Shown in pieces: positions 60,747-64,000 of a DNA stretch of 64,000 nt (position 1 is the first letter of the stretch; each line of letters starts with the position of its first letter). A program made the position numbers and the translations under genes. Under the pieces are notes generated by a model. The model searched no databases and was not told the DNA's origin. It saw only the letters and a program-made list of their open reading frames with translations. This DNA is from CAWDVH01 sp963805705 (GTDB lineage Bacteria; Actinomycetota; Actinomycetes; Streptosporangiales; Streptosporangiaceae): positions 930,001 to 994,000 of the forward strand of contig CAWDVH010000004.1 in assembly GCA_963805705.1 (NCBI GenBank), written 5' to 3'.

Positions 60747-61759
60747 CTAATACGGTGACTAGCACGGGCCCGGTGCTGCGGGCCGGCCTGATCGGCGCGG
60801 GCTGGATCGGGCAGCAGCACGCCGCGACCCTGGCCCGGCGGGATGACATCGCGGTGGCCGCGGTCTGCGACGTCGACGCCGGGCGGGCCGCGGCCGTGGC
60901 GCAGGGCAGCGGCGCGCAGGTGTTCGCCGACTGGCGGCAGATGCTCGATACGGCCTCGCTCGACGCGGTCTGGGTCTGCACGCCGCCCAGGACGCATGCC
61001 GAGCCCGCGATCACCGTCCTCGACCTGGGCCTGCCCCTGTACCTCGAGAAGCCCATCGCGCGCACCCTGGATGATGCCCGCGCCATCGTCGCCGCCGCGG
61101 CGCGCAGCGGCGCGGTCTGCGCGGTCGGGTATCAGTGGCATGCGGCCGGGGTACTCGGCGACGCGCAGCGCATCCTGGCCGGCCGGGACGTCGGATGCCT
61201 GGTCGGGCAGAGCGTCGGCGGCACGCAGTCCCGTCCCTGGTTCCTCGACCGGGCCGAGGGGGGCGGGAACCTGCTGGAGCGCGGTAGCCATCACATCGAC
61301 CTGGCCCGCGCCCTGGCGGGCGAGATCGTCGCCGTCCAGGCGGCGGCCTCGTCCGTGCGCCTGGCGCCGTGGCCGGCGGGGACCGGAGACATCGACGACG
61401 CCGTGACGCTGATCCTGCATTTCGCGAGCGGCGGCCTCGGGACCATCGTGGTCGCATGGACGAGCGACAGCCTGCCCGGTTCCTACTGGGTCGAGGTGAC
61501 GGCGCGGGACACGGCGCTGCGCATCGACCTGGACCCCGATTTCCGCCTGTCCGGCACGAGCGACGGCGCGGCGGTCAGCGCCGTTTCGCCCGTGTCGCCG
61601 TTTGAGCGTTCCGTGGACCGTTTCGTGACGGCCGTGCGCACAGCCGATCCCGGGCTTGTCTTCTGCCCGCCCGCAGATGCGTTTCAGACTCTCGCGGTGG
61701 CCTCGGCCGCGGAAGATGCCCTGCTCAGCGGGCAGACAGTACCCGTGCCACGGGAGTGA
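60743..61759 (+). CDS. Gfo/Idh/MocA family oxidoreductase
   Basis: 338 aa; ATG 60743 overlaps the previous TGA (ATGA). Rossmann N-terminus GLIGAGWIGQQHAATLARR, the EKP motif (LYLEKPIA) that places the catalytic Lys, and the C-terminal sheet domain with GGGNLLERGSHHIDLARAL supplying the usual His. Members oxidise sugars, inositols or related alcohols with NAD(P). Its link with an amide-hydrolysing cluster may mean a glycosyl- or hydroxy-substituted substrate. Confidence 0.92.
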   Translation: MTNTVTSTGPVLRAGLIGAGWIGQQHAATLARRDDIAVAAVCDVDAGRAAAVAQGSGAQVFADWRQMLDTASLDAVWVCTPPRTHAEPAITVLDLGLPLYLEKPIARTLDDARAIVAAAARSGAVCAVGYQWHAAGVLGDAQRILAGRDVGCLVGQSVGGTQSRPWFLDRAEGGGNLLERGSHHIDLARALAGEIVAVQAAASSVRLAPWPAGTGDIDDAVTLILHFASGGLGTIVVAWTSDSLPGSYWVEVTARDTALRIDLDPDFRLSGTSDGAAVSAVSPVSPFERSVDRFVTAVRTADPGLVFCPPADAFQTLAVASAAEDALLSGQTVPVPRE

Positions 61760-61761
61760 TT

Positions 61762-61783
61762 ATTGCGTTATTGTCAACGCAAT
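61762..61783. promoter_or_regulatory. Inverted repeat before the receptor genes
   Basis: ATTGCGTT-n6-AACGCAAT, perfect 8-bp arms, starting two bases after the Gfo/Idh stop codon and about 95 bases before the receptor start. A likely operator; no regulator gene is within view. Confidence 0.55.
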
Positions 61784-61811
61784 GCGTTCGACGGGACGTA
61801 TGTGCCGGCCT

Positions 61812-61826
61812 TGTGAGAGTATGACC
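61812..61826 (+). promoter_or_regulatory. 15-mer shared by both receptor-gene leaders, copy 1
   Basis: TGTGAGAGTATGACC, identical at 63634-63648 upstream of the second receptor gene. Confidence 0.5.
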
Positions 61827-61878
61827 GGCGGCTGGGTTAAATGTCGTGTCAGTCCTTATGTCTATTGAGGTGAACTTC

Positions 61879-63477
61879 GTGGACCAACTTGCTGTAAGCG
61901 GCGCGCGTAACTCCGGGGATGGCTTCGGCCGTCGCGACTTCCTCCGGGGTATAGCGGCCACGGGCGTGGTCGCGGGCGCTGGCAGCCTGCTGGCCGCGTG
62001 CTCGAGTAGCTCGCCGAGCGCGGCCCCGCCGGTCAAGAGCAGCGCCCCTAAGCGGGGTGGCGACCTGAAGGTAGGCCTCTCCGGCGGCTCGGGCACCGAT
62101 ACCCTCGACCCGCACAAGGGCCTGACCTATCTGGACACGGCTCGTGCCCAGTCGCTTTACCAGCCGCTGCTCCAGCTGAACGCCCAGGCGCAGACCGAGT
62201 TCGTGCTGGCCGAGTCGATCACCCCGAATAAGACAACCGCCGAGTGGATCATCAAGCTCAGGCCGGGCATCACTTTCCATGACGGGAAGCCCCTGACCGC
62301 TGATGACGTCATCTTCACGTTCAAGAGGATCATCAACGGCAAGTTCAGCGGGGCGAACTCCCTGGGGCCGATCAATCTCGCCGGGCTCAAGGCGCTGGAC
62401 GCGCACACCGTGATGGTCCCGATGACCAGGCCCTACGGCAGCTTTGTCGACCAGCTCGCGTACTGGTACTACCTGTACATCGTGCCGGTCGGCTTCAACC
62501 CGGCGAAGCCGAACGGGACCGGGGCGTTCACCTACCAGAGCTTCACCCCCGGCCAGCGCAGCGTGTTCACCCGCAATACGAACTACTGGCGCTCGGGCCT
62601 GCCTTATGTCGACACCCTGACCATCATCGACTTCAGCGACAACACCGCCCTGCAGAACGCGCTGACCACCGGCGTCATCCAGGGCGCGGGCGCGCTGGAG
62701 GGCCCGCAGCTGGCCGCGCTGGCCAAGGCCCAGGGCGTGAAGACCGTCGCCTCGCACACCGGCGCGATCACCCCGTTCACGATGCGCGTCGACCAGGCGC
62801 CGTTCAACGACGTCAACGTGCGCCAGGCGATGCGGCTGCTGGTCGGCCGCCAGCAGCTCATCAACTCGGCCCTGGACGGCTTCGCGGTCGTCGGGAACGA
62901 CGTCTTCTCGCCGTACGATCCCAACTTCGACCACTCACTGGTCAGGAACACCGACATCGCGCAGGCCAAGTCCCTGCTCAAGAAGGCCGGTCACGAGAAC
63001 CTGGCCGTGACGCTCACCACCTCCGCCGTCGCGACCGGCACCGTGGCGATGGCGACCGTGCTGGCCCAGCAGGCCAAGGCGGCCGGGGTCACAATCAAGA
63101 TCAACAACGTTGATCCCAGCGTCTTCTTCGGCCCCAACTACCTGCAGTGGACCTTCTCCCAGGACTTCTACAACTACTCGCCGTACCTGGCCCAGGTCGC
63201 CCAGTCGATGCTGAAGACGGCGCCCTTCAACGAGACGCACACCAACAACGCTCACTACAACAGCCTGTACGACCAGGCCAACGCGACCCTGAGCCCGTCG
63301 ACGCGCAAGCAGATCGAGCAGGAGATGATGATGTTCGACTTCACCCAGGGCGGCTACATCATCCCTGCGTACATCGACGCGCTCGATGCCTACAGCACGA
63401 AGATCACCGGATACTCGGCCGCGAAGGTCGGCCAGCCCCTGGCTGACTTCGACTTTGAGCATTTCTCATTCGTCTGA
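61879..63477 (+). CDS. ABC transporter solute-binding protein (SBP_bac_5), Tat-exported lipoprotein
   Basis: 532 aa from GTG 61879 with GAGGTGA just upstream; earlier in-frame GTG 61846 and ATG 61861 are alternatives. Tat motif GRRDFLRG with twin Arg at 18-19 and lipobox LLAAC with Cys41, then a Ser/Pro tether and the family 5 domain (GTDTLDPHKGLTYLDTARAQSLYQPLLQLN landmarks LDPHKG and YQPL; KLRPGITFHDGKPLTADDV). Probably the ligand receptor for the 53-57 kb transporter. Tat export suggests folding in the cytoplasm before secretion. Confidence 0.92.
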   Translation: MDQLAVSGARNSGDGFGRRDFLRGIAATGVVAGAGSLLAACSSSSPSAAPPVKSSAPKRGGDLKVGLSGGSGTDTLDPHKGLTYLDTARAQSLYQPLLQLNAQAQTEFVLAESITPNKTTAEWIIKLRPGITFHDGKPLTADDVIFTFKRIINGKFSGANSLGPINLAGLKALDAHTVMVPMTRPYGSFVDQLAYWYYLYIVPVGFNPAKPNGTGAFTYQSFTPGQRSVFTRNTNYWRSGLPYVDTLTIIDFSDNTALQNALTTGVIQGAGALEGPQLAALAKAQGVKTVASHTGAITPFTMRVDQAPFNDVNVRQAMRLLVGRQQLINSALDGFAVVGNDVFSPYDPNFDHSLVRNTDIAQAKSLLKKAGHENLAVTLTTSAVATGTVAMATVLAQQAKAAGVTIKINNVDPSVFFGPNYLQWTFSQDFYNYSPYLAQVAQSMLKTAPFNETHTNNAHYNSLYDQANATLSPSTRKQIEQEMMMFDFTQGGYIIPAYIDALDAYSTKITGYSAAKVGQPLADFDFEHFSFV

Positions 63478-63500
63478 GCAGCCTGGCCTGAGTAGTACCG

Positions 63501-63542
63501 CCGGCCCGCGGCGACGTCAGCACGGACGTCGCCGCGGGCCGG
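63501..63542 (+). terminator. Terminator hairpin after the first receptor gene
   Basis: Perfect 18-bp stem (63501-63518 with 63525-63542) and a 6-base loop, 23 bases after the stop codon. It separates the transcripts of the two receptors. Confidence 0.8.
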
Positions 63543-63633
63543 CCGGTCAGGGGGGCCGACCGGGCTGGTGTCCCGTGCCCGACCATCTCGTTATCGCCAG
63601 CGCTTGACGTTTGCCGGGCAGGAGCAGACACCG

Positions 63634-63648
63634 TGTGAGAGTATGACC
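63634..63648 (+). promoter_or_regulatory. 15-mer shared by both receptor-gene leaders, copy 2
   Basis: TGTGAGAGTATGACC, as at 61812-61826; 130 bases before the second receptor's start. Confidence 0.5.
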
Positions 63649-63778
63649 CAGTTGTGGGCAAGGCCGAGGCGCCAGGTCAGACGGCGCGCCGTCGGCACAG
63701 AGGCGGTATCTCGCGAGCTCGAGCTAGCGGAGATCCGGTATCGCGCCAGTGAAAGACAGTCCTGTGGAGGTACCCTCG

Positions 63779-64000
63779 GTGGGCCATCTGGATGATCGTG
63801 TGCCGCTCCTGTCCGGGGATGCTGTGGGCCGTCGCAAGTTCCTGTCCGGAGTAGCCGCCGTCGGCGCGGCCGCGGGTGCGGGAAGCCTGCTGGCCGCCTG
63901 CGGGACAAGCTCGAAGAGCACGGCACCACCCGTGGCGGCCCAGGCCGCCAGCCAGAAGCGCGGCGGCAGCCTGAAGGTGGGCCTGTCCGGCAGTTCGGGT
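63779..64000 (+). CDS. Second SBP_bac_5 Tat lipoprotein (3' partial)
   Basis: First 74 codons only. Start GTG 63779 has GGAGG 8 bases upstream. Twin-Arg motif GRRKFLSG, signal core VAAVGAAAGAGSLLAAC and KRGGSLKVGLSGSSG closely parallel the preceding receptor (KRGGDLKVGLSGGSG), so this is a recent tandem paralogue. It runs off the window end. Confidence 0.85.
   Translation, partial: MGHLDDRVPLLSGDAVGRRKFLSGVAAVGAAAGAGSLLAACGTSSKSTAPPVAAQAASQKRGGSLKVGLSGSSG

Larger units (their letters stand above)
63478..63778. other. 301-bp interval between tandem receptor genes
   Basis: Contains a terminator hairpin (63501-63542), then about 90 bases without feature, the shared 15-mer (63634-63648) and the leader of the second receptor gene. 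No small gene with a ribosome site is convincing. Confidence 0.6.

Noticed and set aside
1..64000. tRNA, rRNA or other standard RNA genes
   Set aside because: I looked through the intergenic gaps for T-loop-like GGTTCGA motifs and cloverleaf arms and saw none; no scan tool was available.

Overview
The window is high-GC (roughly 70%) DNA with dense genes, many GTG starts, 4-base ATGA/GTGA overlaps and several apparently leaderless genes. With a BTAD-type regulator, a DUF4193 protein, an actinobacterial-type Fe-S ferrochelatase, GuaB1 and GlnR-like boxes before amt, this points to an actinomycete chromosome (Streptomyces/Streptosporangiales-like; genus not resolvable from sequence alone). I see no tRNA, rRNA, CRISPR array or intact mobile element.

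Layout. 1-5.7 kb: a 5'-truncated regulator that joins a cytoplasmic BTAD domain, one membrane helix, a beta-propeller and a peptide-type solute-binding domain, convergent with a secreted propeller protein carrying 13 C-x7-C pairs. 5.8-16.5 kb: a VOC protein, then a seven-gene minus-strand operon (LacI regulator, two permeases, two ATPases, lipoprotein receptor, GH3 glycosidase) that reads as oligosaccharide uptake and hydrolysis; two identical 14-bp LacI-type palindromes lie in front of it. 16.5-18.5 kb: amt with GlnR-like boxes. 18.6-25.4 kb: a TPP enzyme coupled to a cyclase-family hydrolase, an alpha/beta hydrolase, a D,D-carboxypeptidase, and divergent guaB1 and folP-like genes. 25.4-34.6 kb: TetR regulator, sugar-lactone oxidase (frameshifted), MFS exporter, a secreted transglycosylase-like gene (frameshifted), hemH plus an inositol-monophosphatase-family gene, a pseudokinase (frameshifted) and DUF4193. 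34.7-51.7 kb: assorted metabolism: carboxylesterase, a degenerate tyrosine recombinase running in frame into a RibD-like deaminase, YtcJ-type amidohydrolase, MFS, aldo/keto reductase, winged-helix protein (frameshifted), peptidase E, SRPBCC, TetR with divergent oxidoreductase, AlkB-like dioxygenase, LanC-like protein, methyltransferase, APC permease, FHA protein.

52-64 kb: what looks like one catabolic locus: a Rieske oxygenase; an Opp-type ABC transporter (fused dual ATPase and two permeases); a hydantoinase-like amidohydrolase; and, divergently, a PuuE-like deacetylase/allantoinase, a quinone-oxidoreductase-like enzyme, a Gfo/Idh/MocA oxidoreductase and two tandem Tat-lipoprotein receptors, the second cut by the window end. 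I infer uptake and opening of a cyclic ureide, imide or similar N-heterocycle; the substrate is not evident.

Five or more genes are broken by single-base frame changes, mostly in GC-rich linkers or short repeats. In one case (43.15 kb) the extra base can be named. These may be sequencing errors rather than real decay, and I mark them accordingly.
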